From NCBI RefSeq assembly GCF_009017415.1, contig NC_092408.1:1550001-1614000 (forward strand): 64,000 nt of DNA. Reading direction: 5' to 3'. Every line of letters begins with the position of its first letter. Position 1 is the stretch's first letter. The DNA comes from Aspergillus flavus (lineage: Eukaryota; Ascomycota; Eurotiomycetes; Eurotiales; Aspergillaceae). Both the position numbers and the translations under genes were made by a program. The notes below the pieces were generated by a model, which saw only the letters and a list, made by a program, of their open reading frames with translations, made no database searches and was not told where the DNA came from. Of the stretch, positions 44,331 to 56,696 are shown piece after piece.

Positions 44331-47300
44331 TCACACCCCAAGCTTCAGAATCTCATTAGTGACTCCCTTGTACAAACGGCTGAGATCATTGCCTGGCGCC
44401 CATTGTGCCTCAATTTCAAAATGCCTGTTGGCCACCGTGCCATAGAATTTGAAGACTAGGGGTTTGTCGTCGATCAACGCATGAGTGTGGATTCCCACCA
44501 CAATTCTCTCAATGTGAAAGATGGCGTTGATTTTCTTTTGGATCTCATTGACCACATCCTCCAACGCGTGCATCCCCTTTTGCCAGTTCTCCTTGAGAGT
44601 TTCTAGTCCAGCCTGCATTTGTTGGATGGTGTTGTGTACTTTGTTATGGACCTCAAGCTGATAGTTATATTTTCGCTCAAGATCTGCCAGCATTGCATCC
44701 TCTTCCAGGGATTTGATGTTCTCATCGGCCTGGGCGATCTGGTCTTCTAGGTCGGGTGCGTTCTGGTCAAGGATGTGCTGCGCCTCCCGAATAGCCTTTT
44801 GATACTTGTTGTTCTCATTCTGCATTGCCTCGAGAGCTTGTATAGCTGCTTTGATTCTGGCGTCTTTTGTGTCGACAAAGGCTCTGATAAATCCGTCAAA
44901 ACCGCCTCCGCTGAGGAGTTTGTCAATTCCATTGGCTGCACTTTCCACCGCTTTTTCTGCATCTTCAATGGCTGTGACGATGGATTGAAAGGCGTCGGAA
45001 TTAAGGGTGTCTTCGAGTACCTTGGCAGCTTCGAGGTATCCACCTAGTACAGCTTTTGCAGCCTCATGAGCAAGTTCGGCTGCCCCGAGTTCCGGCAGCT
45101 GTTTGGAATAAATCAGATATGATTACCACTAAGAGAGAATATTAAGGACCTACCAAAAGAGCCTTCTTAAATCTATTCCTACCTGTCAGCAGTCTGCGGA
45201 CCTTGTAAGAGAGCTGGGGACAGAGGGACACCTACATATTTGCATCATTGAACTCCCGACGAAGTCGCGCAACATTTTCCCACGCTTGCTTTAAGATCCT
45301 TTCTTTTTCGTAATAGGCTCCTTTAGCAATGTTGACCTTCCTGAGGAAATCGGTGCCGTATCTATCTCTCTGTTCTTGTCTCAGCCGCTCTAACTCCCTC
45401 TGGTTGTTTGCTTGATCTTGCTTGGCCTTCTCCAGCATGTCATTATACTCCTTCCTCTTGCGTTGGATAAGGGATTCCCTTTCGAGTTTAAGCTTTTCGA
45501 CTTTTTCTTTCAGTTCATTTTCAGCCTGAGCCTTATTTTGCTTGGCTCTGGTCACATTGTCCCGAAGCCGTTCGATTTCTGCCTTTGCCTTGTCGCGTTT
45601 ATCCTTTTCATTCTTCATATCGCGTTGACGCACCTGGCGTCTCGTATCTACCTTTTGGCGTGCCTCGTCCAGCTTCTCCTTCTCTTGGTCCATTTCGGCC
45701 TGTTTTTCGGCAATCTGCGCTCCAATAAGGTTCTGAAGAGATTCAATACCCTCGGTACCCAGCTTCTCAAGCGTCCGGAGCAAGCTCTTGATACTTTCAC
45801 AGATCATGTCAAATAAATCACCTTGGATCTGGGCTTGGAAATATAAATCCTTTGTTGCTATATCCTTGAGCTCTTTAAAGTCCTTCACCGTCGCCTGTAG
45901 GCTGATTATAAATGCATCGGTAAACGCCACGGCAATACGCGCATCAAAAGACGGGGTCTCGGTTCCTATTTGGATGTCGACTAAGGTGGCAAACCCAATT
46001 CCAAAGCATCTTACCATTCCGTCCACCTGGATCACTTGTTTGTCTTTGGTCATCAGCACGACCATCTTGGCGCGGGGGTCTCCACTGGCGGATGAGACGA
46101 CCAAGGGCCCGAGACTGAAATTATCGATATACGCTTGGAAATCTAGACCGGCCTTACCAATGGTTAGGTCAAACTGGGCCGTCTTCCCAAACGCCGTCAG
46201 CTTCCCCCCGGCTGATATACCCTGTGGATACTCCCTTCCAGCTATGGTCCCCCCAGTGGAGAAATACATGTTGGCATCGGTAAAAACAAACGTATCCTCA
46301 CCACCACGGATATCTTGCAAGACTTGGATTTCGGCGACCTGACCGGCAACACGGATGATTTTGACGAGATCAACCTCGGAGATATTGGCAGATATAACCT
46401 GCTCACCAGGGTGGTGGCTGATCTGCATGGCAGCTCCAGCAGTAAGATCTCCTACCTCGATATCTCCAGCGAGGCCCAGTTTGCTACCCCAAGTGTTAGT
46501 CAGTTCGCACATCGTAGCTATTTTAGGATGTAAAATGGTTGACTCACGATGGTCCAAGCTCCATTACCGTGGCATAAGTAATTTCGATCTCGACTCTGAA
46601 GTCGGCGATGGTAACATGTTTGCTGATGTTCAAAGGATTCACCCATGGCGACTTGGTGGCACTAGATGTAAAGATCAGCACTGTTGATGCTTAGAATGGG
46701 GGAAACAAGTGGCCGTACATCGAAGCCGATGAACTGAGTAGGCCAGCTTTCACCATGCCCTCTAGGAGCAAAGGATCCTGGTCTACATCCATGACGATGT
46801 TCAAAGTGCCCATGACCATCAAGCTAGGAGTCTTGCTGATTTCAATGCCAATTCCAATCTCACAGAGTTTGACACTATCAGTAATAGTGACCTATTGGTT
46901 GAGGTACTTAGCAATTGTCGCAGATGCACAGCGTATTAGGCATGGATACTCACATCAAAAGCCCTGGGCAACTGGATGTCGAGCTCCAGCTTTTGCTTTT
47001 GTATAGTTGCCGCGAGAACCAACCCATCCACGTTCTGCTTGGCGAAATTGTTCAGCTCCGGCAGAGGTGGGATAGTCGCACACAGCGAAATTCCTACCAT
47101 AAAATTGTCAGCCTGAAACCAAACGGAGATGATATCCCCGACTCACCCTTTCTTACAGGATACTTAAGCGTGTTCAACGCCTCGATTGTCTTGGATTCCC
47201 CGGATGCTGCGATGAGCGCAACGTTTTTCAATTCGAGGTCGGCCATAGGGCCTTCCATAATATCGCACATCTTTCCCAGGTGCAAAGTGCCTTCATAGAT

Positions 47301-50093
47301 ACCAAACAAGACCCACTCCCGCTCAGACGACTTCTTCGACTTAGCGTTGGTTTCCTTGCGCTCAGTCATAAAGGCAACCGTCACAGTTATACCACTGAAA
47401 TCAACCCTGCCTTTGATGGCAAATTTGCTTTCTCGATTGAAAACCTCCACCTTGCCCTCGCCAGCTTCTTTTCCGTCTTTGGTATCTGCCTCGAGTTTGG
47501 GCTTGGTTTTCCTTGAGGTGTCCTTGGACTGTTTTGGCTTGGCTCCAATGAAGATGTCGATACTGGCTTCTTTAATTGTAACATCAGCATCCTTGATCAT
47601 GTAATCCTCGACTCCACCCTGGATAGTGAGACCGGAGATAGTGTCAATCTTGATCAAACCATGAACACTCTTGCAATCGTTGAAGCTGACTTTGCCGGAG
47701 AGCTCCAGGCAAGTGGAAGGCTCTTCTCCCTCTTCTTCCTTTTCTTCTTCCTTTTCTTCTTCCTTTTCTTCTTCCTTTTCTTCTTCCTTTTCTTCTTCCT
47801 TTTCTTTTTCCTTTTCTTTTTCCTTTTCTTTTTCCTTTTCTTTTTCCTTTTCTTTTTCCTTTTCTTCTTCCTTTTTCTCCTTTACATCCTTCTTGTCCTC
47901 TATTGCCTTTTCTTTGCTCTTCAGCTTGCGGCTAATATTCAAATGCAGCTCTTCAAAGACTAGATCATGCTCTTTGGCTTCCTTTGATGGTTCAGCACCG
48001 GTGATCTGAGCATACATCTTCAATATCGAATCGAGCTTCAGATCTCCCACCTTCGCGTCAAAATGGTAGTCCTCTAGAACATTGTCAGTCTGTATTCTGT
48101 TTGCATGCTCAACCTCACTCACGTCTGGATAGCACTCCCTCAATTGTTAGAGTCGCATTCTTGGGCTTCTCCTCTTCCTCCTCTTCATCGCCGTCTTTCT
48201 TGTCAAGACACCCTTGGGCAAACTCGAGGGATCCAGTCACAGATAATGTGCAAGATTTCCGGAATTCGCCGGGTTTGAAAAATGCGTGCAACTGGGCTTC
48301 TTTCATCTTTTGTGTTTTCAGTATTCAGCACTCATTCATCAATCCCGTTTTCATGGTACATACGTCAAGATTCGAGATGGCACAAAAGTCCTTCCATTCG
48401 CCGACCGCGATCAACACTAGCAAAAAATCAGCTGTTTTGCTTCTACCTTTAACCCTAGACAGAGAACTCACCTTCGTATTGCTTTCCTCTTTCTGTGGGC
48501 TTGTCCTCTTCCGCATCGTCGTTTTCGTTCTCCCCACCTGCTTCGGCAGTTTCCTTACCTTCTCCGCCATCCGGCTTCTCTAATTCTTTGTCCTCGTCAT
48601 CGCCCTCAACTTCATCCTCTTCTTCCTCCTCCTTCTTCTCCTCTTTCCAGTCTCCCATACGAATCCAATATCTTGCCTCCAGTGGCACCGGTGACTTGGG
48701 TACTTTGGTAATATTGACCTTGCCAAAGAGTCCAAAGCCTACCTTCCATCTTTTCTCCTCTTTGCTTCCCTCTTCTTCCTTTTTGCGCCTTTCCTCCGTG
48801 GCATGATCCTTCGTCGTGGGGGCATTACAGGGCTACGCATGATAAGATCTTGTATTAGCCATCAGTCACTAAGCAATTAACCGTGGGACGCACCTTGTCT
48901 TTCTTGGCTACAATTTCCTTTGACTTGCCATCTTCCTCCTCTTCTTTTGTCTTGTCCGTGTCCTCTTTCTGTTCCTTCTCCGGATTGTCCTCGATGTCCT
49001 TTTTCGCAGCTTCCTTCCTAGCAGACAGCTCGATCCCCACCGTTTGGAATTCCAAAAAGTCCCACGCGGGTAGCTTCATCTCATGGAGAAAGGCTTGAAG
49101 AACGATACCTTCAATCTTGGGCTTCTTGGTCCAGTCTCTCTCCTTAGCCAAAAGGGCACTAACCCGTATCTTCGACGGCAGCTCTGTGGCCTTGTTACTG
49201 CCAAAGACATTCTTCAAGCCATCTGAAACCCACTGCAGTCCATCCGTCAGCTCCAGGTCACCTTGCAGACGGAGTCCATCCGGAAGCAGAGTCTCCTTTT
49301 TGGTGTTGCTGAAAGTAAACTCCAGGTTCTTGAGGGGCAACGTTTTGATCGTCTTGTTTTCAATCTCGGGGAAGAAGATTCCTAGTGGCGATTCCATGTC
49401 TTGAAGTTTAACCTTTTCATCGATAGGTTTCTCTTCCTCGTCCTTACTGCCCTCCTCCTCATCACTTCTGAAACAGTACAACTTGCCTGTAACCCCCTTG
49501 ACACCAAAGAAATTCTCGATTTCACCACTGAGAACATAGGAATCAACAGCCGCCACACCGACCTTCCCCTTAGATTCCTTCATGGCTTTTTCCAGCTCTG
49601 CCATCGGCAAAGCCTTGCTATCATCGGAAAACGAGAGATCAGAATCCGCCTTGGCCGGTAGCAAAAGCATCGGCTGAGCAGCGATCTGCTTAGATTCTCC
49701 GACCGGGGCAACAAGCAGAGACCCCCCACTGCTCTTGGCCCCCGAAACGGGAACCGGCATCACCTTCAAATCATTGTAAGTGCCGTGCTCGTCTACCATA
49801 ACAAGTGACACATTTTGCACCTCAGCACCTCCAACGATGAGCTGCTCGGGAGATTCAGGAGAGTCTGCATATGCTGATGTCACCGCGGAAAGGGTCGACA
49901 GACCCATCCATGTGGCCGGACTGGCTGGCTGCGGTGGAAAGGTTTCCTCCGGGGCAATTTCCAGGTTCCTGCGAGGGGGGCCTTTGACATTGTTGTCGGC
50001 AAAGTTTGGTGCGTCCAGAGATGTAAAGAAGCCGCTGGCCAGGAGGTCCTTTCCAAACGAGGAAAGGGAGACGATCTCTTGGTCGCGTGCCAT
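44331..50093 (-). CDS. Giant 1730-aa protein of unknown function
   Basis: Eleven exons with phases that all close: 50093-48894, 48832-48472, 48416-48364, 48306-48123, 48073-47147, 47093-46954, 46891-46719, 46661-46548, 46483-45236, 45178-45154, 45098-44331. Recurring beta-rich segments have the form LQGDLELTDG, SGKVSFND, GRVDFSG and GGKLTAFGK, suggesting tandem related domains split by acidic linkers. Residues about 665-715 are an almost pure Glu/Lys tract. A long coiled coil covers about 1306-1466 and another about 1540-1680, before a beta-type C-terminal end (HTHALIDDKPLVFKFYG). There is no signal peptide and no enzyme motif. A structural or scaffold role is a guess. It could be two genes if the middle small exons are wrong, but every junction keeps frame. 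Confidence 0.78.
47731..47876. repeat. 12-bp coding minisatellite (polypurine/polypyrimidine)
   Basis: On the plus strand CTTCTTCCTTTT repeats about six times, then CTTTTTCCTTTT about six times. On the coding minus strand this gives alternating Glu/Lys four-residue units. The strand asymmetry is complete (pyrimidines only on plus), which favours slippage and triplex formation. Confidence 0.85.
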
Positions 50094-51215
50094 TTTGTCG
50101 CTTTGCTAGTAATTCGTCCTGCGATATGGAATCCAACAACGGGGGCTGCAAGTAGATGTCTATCTGTCTATATAAGTCCTGTCAAACTAATCAGCCAGCC
50201 AGACTCCACATCCATCTTTGAGCACTTATTTTGTACCCCTCAGCATCCCCCGAGGTAGCAGCCGATCAACCGCGGACCCATTTCGTATTCAGCTGAAGGG
50301 GCATCGCGAAACATCGCTGCTCTAATTGCTGTATGTTGCCAACTAGTCTGTGAGATATACCCAATACTATAATAAGTAGTGGGGTTAGTCCACTACGATC
50401 TACAATTGTCTGCACAGACTGTGGGACTTTGTAATATCTATCCATCAGCCGTGACTGCTGATCTCGATGACAAACCTATCAATTCCCCCCTCACAATTGA
50501 CGATGGGGATAAGGGCGGGGAGTTGATGCCTTAGATCTCACCGCAACTCATAATTCACCACAGGAAAAGTTCCTCCAGTGGGTCCAGCTTTCAGCTCGGT
50601 TGTGGCTTGCGTTTTTCTTCTTCCCCTCTCTTCCCTCTCTCTCTCTTTTTTTTTTTTTTTATCTTTCCTTCTCCCTACTGACCTAGCATGCACACTTCAC
50701 AGCCAAACCAGGCATTTTCCTTTCGCTCAATTCATTCGTAAGCGGTAGGTCAGCTGCTTGACAACCAGCAAGGCCCTAAGACCGGTATCTGACAGCCAGG
50801 CGGGTTAATAGCGGTGACTGAAGACAGTTGGCAAAGGGTAAGGAACGACGAGACAATGTCTCCTGTTCCTGTAGGGTTTAGGGTCGGGTTTTAGCCCTGA
50901 GAATCTGACCCCGAAAATTGCCGGGTTCGGGTCGGGCCTAGCCGGGAACCCGGAACCCGATCCACTCTTGACTATAGCCAAGGATTTAATAAATCTATGT
51001 AAAATATTTAGATTAGACGATTTGCTATAGTTATTTATTTTGTTTATTAATCCATCCATATATCTACCAGTGCTCTTTCAGTGTACTAAAATAAGATGAC
51101 GTGCTGCTAGAGTGTTGCCTGTTGTATTTAACTAAGCCTAGCAGAGGACTTAGGGTACAGGGAACTATTGTATTTTTCTACAAGTTCTCTAAGAACAAGT
51201 ATTAGCGAATCCTGA
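50094..51215. other. Intergenic with poly(T) tract and GC-rich repeat
   Basis: Promoter of the giant gene at the left, a CT run followed by 18 or more T near 50637-50660, and a repeat-derived block at 50868-50980. No intact gene. Confidence 0.5.
50868..50980. repeat. GC-rich CGGGT/CCCGA repeat block, transposon-derived
   Basis: Repeated GGGTTCGGGT and CGGAACCCG motifs. On the minus strand they read as an Arg/Pro/Asp/Gly-rich frame (GFPARPDPNPAIFG, then GLKPDPKPY). I know this style of frame as a dispersed repeat in fungal and plant genomes, often beside DNA transposons. The surrounding sequence is AT-rich, so the block stands out. Confidence 0.5.
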
Positions 51216-52963
51216 TTATGTGGTCTGTTGTTCCTCATTTCCCTCGGTCACTTGCAAGGCAGGAGTGGAACTGAGGTAAAGGGCGGCACCTATGCCACAG
51301 GCGATGGAGATAGTCGCTATATGGCATGGCATTAGCGATCTGTTTAGGAATAAAGAGTGACCTCGAGGGGAAAGCCATACCCAGAACACACTGTAATTCA
51401 AAATAAGCAAATCTCTCCGCCATGAACCCTGCTAAGATGGGCCCAAGCAATAGGCCCATAGTCCAACTCATGCTAGTGATGGCAACAGCCCGAGAGTAGC
51501 CCCCGTACTTTCCAAAGATGCCCGGGTGACTTTCTTCTAGCTTGTCAACAGCTTCTACGCCCAAGCTTAATCAACACTGTAGTTTATACCCCAAAAGAGG
51601 ACACAGATAACTCACCAGTCGCTTCCATTGCCCCTACTCCACTCAGTAAAGACATAAGACACCCAGTCATGGCCAAGGAGCAAGAATAAATGATCTTGCC
51701 CTTATTTCCATCAGTAAACCACGAAAAGCGCTCGTCACCGGCTGCCCCCGAGAGTACCAAAAAAGGTGCCATGGAGAAGAACGCAATCGCAGTTGGGATG
51801 CGCGATCCCCAGCGGTCTTTCCAGTATCCAATTAGGGGTGCCAGTACCATTCCCGGGCCTTGAACAGCGGCAAGTAAGAGACCAACTGGGAAGACACCCC
51901 ATTTGAATGTCTCCCATGAGTGTAAGGGGATGGTGGTCTGGAAGCTGGCGATATAGAGCGCATATACCGAGTAGCAAACGATACCTGTTGTGAAGCGAGG
52001 TTGGCGAAACAGACGGGTGTAGAATCGCCACCCTTGTTCTTCTTCAACTGATATTGGCTGCGCATCTAGCAAACGGGAATTCTCCGTCACTTCGGGTTCA
52101 TCATCAGATCTTTGTGCTGGCAAGCCATAATGTGATTAGTAGGAGTTTCTTCCCCCCCCCCTCTCTCTCTCTCTGTGAGTGTATTTGCCGCACTTACTCT
52201 CTTGTGGTGCTTTCGGACGATCAATCAACAAAACACGCATTAAGATATCCACGACCAAGAAGACAGCCGGACCCAACCATGAAGGCCAATACCCTCCAAG
52301 CCCGAAGAGAAACCCGGCAAGCACTGGACCTGCACACGTCCCCGCAGCAGTCAAGGTTGAGGTTAGCCCTGCAATCTTGCCCATATGCTCACTCCCGACA
52401 CTCTCGACCATCGTTGCGACACCCACGATCCAGAGGCCATTGCTGGTAAAACATTGGAAAAATCGACCGATAAAGATCCCTGCCACTATGACCTGGCCGG
52501 TAAGTATGTACGTAACCGAGGGAAGATAAAACGTACAGGACTTCGTAACCGCAAGACCACAGACACTGGCAAGTGTCAACACCAGCAACCCAAGTAGCAA
52601 GGCCTTCTTGGACTTTGCCCGGTCAGCCACGTGCCCGATCAATGGGCTGGTTATGATGGCGACTAAAGCGCCTTCGGTCAAGAAAATTGATGTGTATGCT
52701 TGAACACGAGATGCTGGAACCTTGAGGCGCTGTTCAAAGATGTAAGGAAGCAAGGGTACCATGAAAGAGAAAAGAAGCTCGTCTGCAGCAGTAAGTTCCA
52801 TTAGTGATGACAGCTGTCACAGGTTATATAGCGAATATAATAATCACGTACCCGTAAAGAGCGCCATGGACATTGTGGCTAAGGTGAACTTGTTAGAGGA
52901 TCGCAACTGACCCATCCATTGCGTGTTGTGTCTCTCATTGTCTAGCAAGGGTGAAGAGCTCAT
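51216..52963 (-). CDS. MFS transporter, DHA1/vesicular amine transporter-like
   Basis: Twelve-span major facilitator of 490 aa in five exons (52963-52852, 52782-52198, 52116-51616, 51554-51381, 51316-51216). The first spans begin at FTDELLFSFMVPLLPY. Loop 2-3 carries motif A as GHVADRAKSKK. Loop 6-7 is long and acidic (SDDEPEVTENSRLL), and GPLLGPILAG-type antiporter sequence appears as SMSWTMGLLLGPILAG. The family exports amines, drugs or small metabolites by proton antiport. Substrate unknown. It may serve the neighbouring accessory genes, but no cluster logic is clear. Confidence 0.88.
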
Positions 52964-53511
52964 TATTCTCAGTATTCTAAGTCCTGCTATTAAGGTATTA
53001 GCGTACGGAAGTTTTAGAATTCTGGTGGGCAGGTGGCTAATTTCAAGTTGGCAAAGACAAGACACCTGGAAAGCCGCGAACAGATTGATGGATTCTTTCA
53101 ATAGTTACGTCATCGTAATTTTAATACAGTAGCACTACTTCTACTTTTAATTTGGAATATGGGTAAGTACTTTATGTAATGGTAATGGAGCTCCCGGTTG
53201 ACCCAGCCATCCATCCCTCCTGTCACTGTCAAAATTCGACGCGTCAAGCTTGCATACCTCAGCCTTCCACCCTCCAGAATGTTACCGGAAAATTGTGTAA
53301 TAAAGCAAGGAGGAACATACCCTAAAGATTTATGCAGCCACATATGGGCTTATCACGATTTCATGTCACTCTATCATTGTCTGGTTCATGCAGGCGGCCT
53401 GTGTTGCCGCTTATCCCTATTTTACCTTCATTGCTCACTCAGGTAAGGGGCTAGGGGTAGAGAACCACTTAAGGCTTGATATTAACTATTTGAGGCAATA
53501 AGAAAGACATC
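52964..53511. other. Intergenic, no gene seen
   Basis: Promoter of the MFS gene and 3' flank of the carboxylesterase gene. No coding signal. Confidence 0.5.
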
Positions 53512-55780
53512 TTAATCAAAGGGCCCAGCCACCATGGGATACTGCAAAGAAATGTAACCGACCCTTGTATTCGCGCGGTCCCCGAGCGGGAGATACGGGT
53601 AATACAACCGATCATATAAGTTCATCTCATCCATCTTCTGACAGATCTCCCAGCGGACGCCCCCACGTGTTGACGCAGGCGTATCGTCCCAATGGAGGAC
53701 ATTGCGGACTGCGTTGCCATTCCGCCGTAGATAGTATGTCGCATTGATCCACACTTCGCCATCATGCACGAAGTTGCTGTACAAGTCAATCGTGTTCCGA
53801 GCCTGCTGGTAGTAGTTGACGGAGGCGAGCGCACTGCTGCTGATATTGGCATAATTTGCTGAGCCGAAAAGGATGGGGAGCTCAGCGGCATGACAAGCAC
53901 GCTTTGTGCCATTGCCACAGATCATTCCCCCGATAAATTGCGGCAGACCGATATCCCACGACACTTCCCATACGTCGCGGTTATGCCTGTCCAGAAACCC
54001 CGCATAGATCTCGCTGCTACATCGGTAGCCCAGATCTGTAGTAAGTTGGATGAACGGGTCGGTAACATCCGACATATGGATCAATGACCGGTTGAACCCT
54101 AACTCCGGGGTATCTAACACCTGCCTGGTGCGCTCCTCACCTAAAAGAAATGTGGCCAGAAACTCAACTGCTGTTGAGTAATCTATCGGCTTGTCCTTCA
54201 AGGTCTCATTGGTCTTTAAAATTAATCCGAACTCGTCCCGGGTGTAGGTGACGAGTGTTGGCACCTTACGATAACGACCGGCTTCTAGCGCAGTTGTCCA
54301 ATCTTCCGTGATTAGATCATGATCAATAAATGGCCGGAATGGCTCGATAAAGTTGACCTCCCCGCGAGGGAACACTTCTTGAGCCTTGGAGAACAGCAGG
54401 CCTTGGTATTCTAGGATTTCCCCCATCGTCCGGTTGTTTTTCACGCAATCCAGGTCGTTACAACCAGCCAGGTCCAGGAACATTCGTGTGAGGTCGGCCT
54501 GCACGTGGGGCCTTTGCCAACCCGACCATGTCCCCCCAGACTGAACAATGGCCTGGGAAAATAGGCCCTTTCCCGGGTTTGTCTGGATGAGAGACATCAC
54601 CGCACTGCCTCCCGAGGATTCCCCAAAAATCGTTACTCGTTCGGGATCGCCACCAAATGATTTGATGTGTTCCCGAACCCAGTCCAGAGCCATCAGTTGG
54701 TCGCGCATAGCTTGGTTGCTTCCAATATCTGATGCCTTAGATAGATCAGAGAGAAATCCCAGAGCACCAAGGCGATAGTTTATAGAGACCACCACCAATG
54801 GTCGGCGAGTTGCAAGGTTCATCCCAAAATAAAAAGGAAGGGACGATCCACCAAAATAATTTGAGCCCCCATGAATCCAAACCACCACAGGTAACAAATC
54901 AGTGGACTCGTTTTCAGGAAGCATTGGCGTGTAAATATTTAGATACAGGCAATCTTCAGATATAGGGTAGTTTGGGTTTGGGAGGTCCGGTGTAGCGTTC
55001 GGGGTCATATCTTGCTGTTTTCATGCGTCAGCTCCACGGTACCTACTACGTGTGCTTTTTGGACTCTCGATCGGAAAACGTACCGGACAGAGTGCTTTAA
55101 ACTCTGTAGCATCATATGCCGATCCTTTTTTTCTTCCGGGAAAGCTGTGCAATCTTTCTGGGTTCTTCAGTCGACGCTCGCCTATCGGAGGTTTCGCATA
55201 GGGAATTCCCTGGAACCGTGCCGTCAAGCGGTCTCGGAACCCCTTAATAAGGCCTTGGGATGTCTTAACAAATATATGGCGACTAGTGGACGGGGGATCG
55301 AGGCCAGTCTGATATTCTGCAGTATTGGTGCAAAGAGCGCGAATGCGACGGGTGCATTCAACGCTGAAGGTGTGATTATTCGGCAGACTGTATGCTGTGC
55401 AGGTCTCACCGTTTCCTGCCAACCACATGGGATAGGATATCTCCCCATCCAGAGCTCTCAGGTGCATCGAGAGCAATGGCTCGAAGAAAGGCACATCTTT
55501 GACACTTGCCAAACTCTCCCCCAATGTGTTACAAGCCGCAGCAGCGGATTCTTGCGTGTGTGCTTCGCGCAGCAACAGATAAGAAGGGCTGGACTGCACG
55601 ACAGCCGGTTCCTGCAGAATGAGAATATCAGTAAGCTAGATATACGACTCAATAATGGGCAGCCGTCACCAGAGAATTGTCCACCAGCACAGCGAAAGCT
55701 GGCGATTTTGGGTTCCTAGCTGATCCCACCCGCGACAAGAGTAAACATTGGATGAGAACGCACAAGTACGTCAAATGCAT
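53512..55780 (-). CDS. Secreted type-B carboxylesterase with lectin-like N-terminus
   Basis: Alpha/beta-hydrolase of the cholinesterase-like family, 713 aa in three exons (55780-55670, 55611-55084, 55014-53512). Exon 1 encodes a signal peptide (MHLTYLCVLIQCLLLS). Residues about 38-145 form an unusual Cys-containing extension (ESAAAACNTLGESL, then VECTRRIRALC) resembling a C-type-lectin fold. The esterase domain starts at TSQGLIKGFRD. The nucleophile is Ser346 in FGESSGG, the oxyanion hole is HGGSNYFGG, the acid Glu lies in YTRDEFG, and the His is in CHAAELPILFG. SEDCLYLNIYTP is the type-B signature. It should hydrolyse carboxylic esters outside the cell. The intron junctions were chosen because they remove stops and keep frame. 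Confidence 0.88.
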
Positions 55781-56696
55781 TTTTCTCTTTTTTTAATATG
55801 AGTTGATAGATGTTTGAGCTTTCCTTTCTTTGACAAGACAGGGGGGCCTCAAAGGCTAAGAAACGTACCTACCAGTGTACAAACGAAAAGGATTATGGAT
55901 TCTGGAGGGAAGGTGGAACGAACAGCCGCAAATGTATCAGACATCATCATTCACTGACAGAACTGCATACTCCGAAGTGAACGCAGCAGGATGTCTCCAC
56001 CACGGATACATGTCTGCATGTAGTGTAGCAGGTTCAACCTCCCAGCACGTCCCGTCCCGATGTCACCCTCCCCGGAAGTGGACCATATCTCGCCACTTTT
56101 TCTTGTCATTCAGATTCAGTGTGGGCCTGAATGCAACTATAGCCGAATGCGGCAGCTATGCATCCCTGGTTATGCCTTGACCTGCGTACCATTACCACTC
56201 CTGCGTCGTCTTACAAAGTTTTATTCGAGGATTTAGATTTTGGGCGAAGCGGGTATGACAGTATGACAGCCCTTCGCATCGACATAAGATCTTTTACTCA
56301 TCTTCGATTTTATGTTGTGGCTCCGCTTGACAGAACGCCGGCACTGCCTGACGCGCGAATAAGAAATGTAGTGACATCAAGCAACATTAAATCGCTGGCT
56401 TTTACTTCCGGTATCGGGTTTGTCAGTGGCGGAGGGACTATCCAATGCGTCCAGTCTAGAGTATACATTAAGCGACGGGCTTGGAGTTCAAGCGCCATCT
56501 CTGGGTCCAAGTGCGACGTGGTAAGCAACGATGACACGCTCTCGAACGTTTGCAACATTATCTACACATGAAGGCGACTAGAGAGACGAACAATGGCCTC
56601 ATTTGTTGAACCTTATAAGGAACCATTTCGCCGCCGTAAATTTGGTTCCTAGTAGAATCTCGGTCCAAGACGTATATCCCCAGAACTGCGGGCAAA
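55781..56696. other. Divergent intergenic, no gene seen
   Basis: About 0.9 kb between divergent genes. Open frames at 56158-56571 on both strands have no family match. Confidence 0.45.

Noticed and set aside
47661..48009. Plus-strand frames of Phe/Leu/Ser repeats
   Set aside because: They are the antisense reading of the Glu/Lys minisatellite of the giant minus-strand gene.
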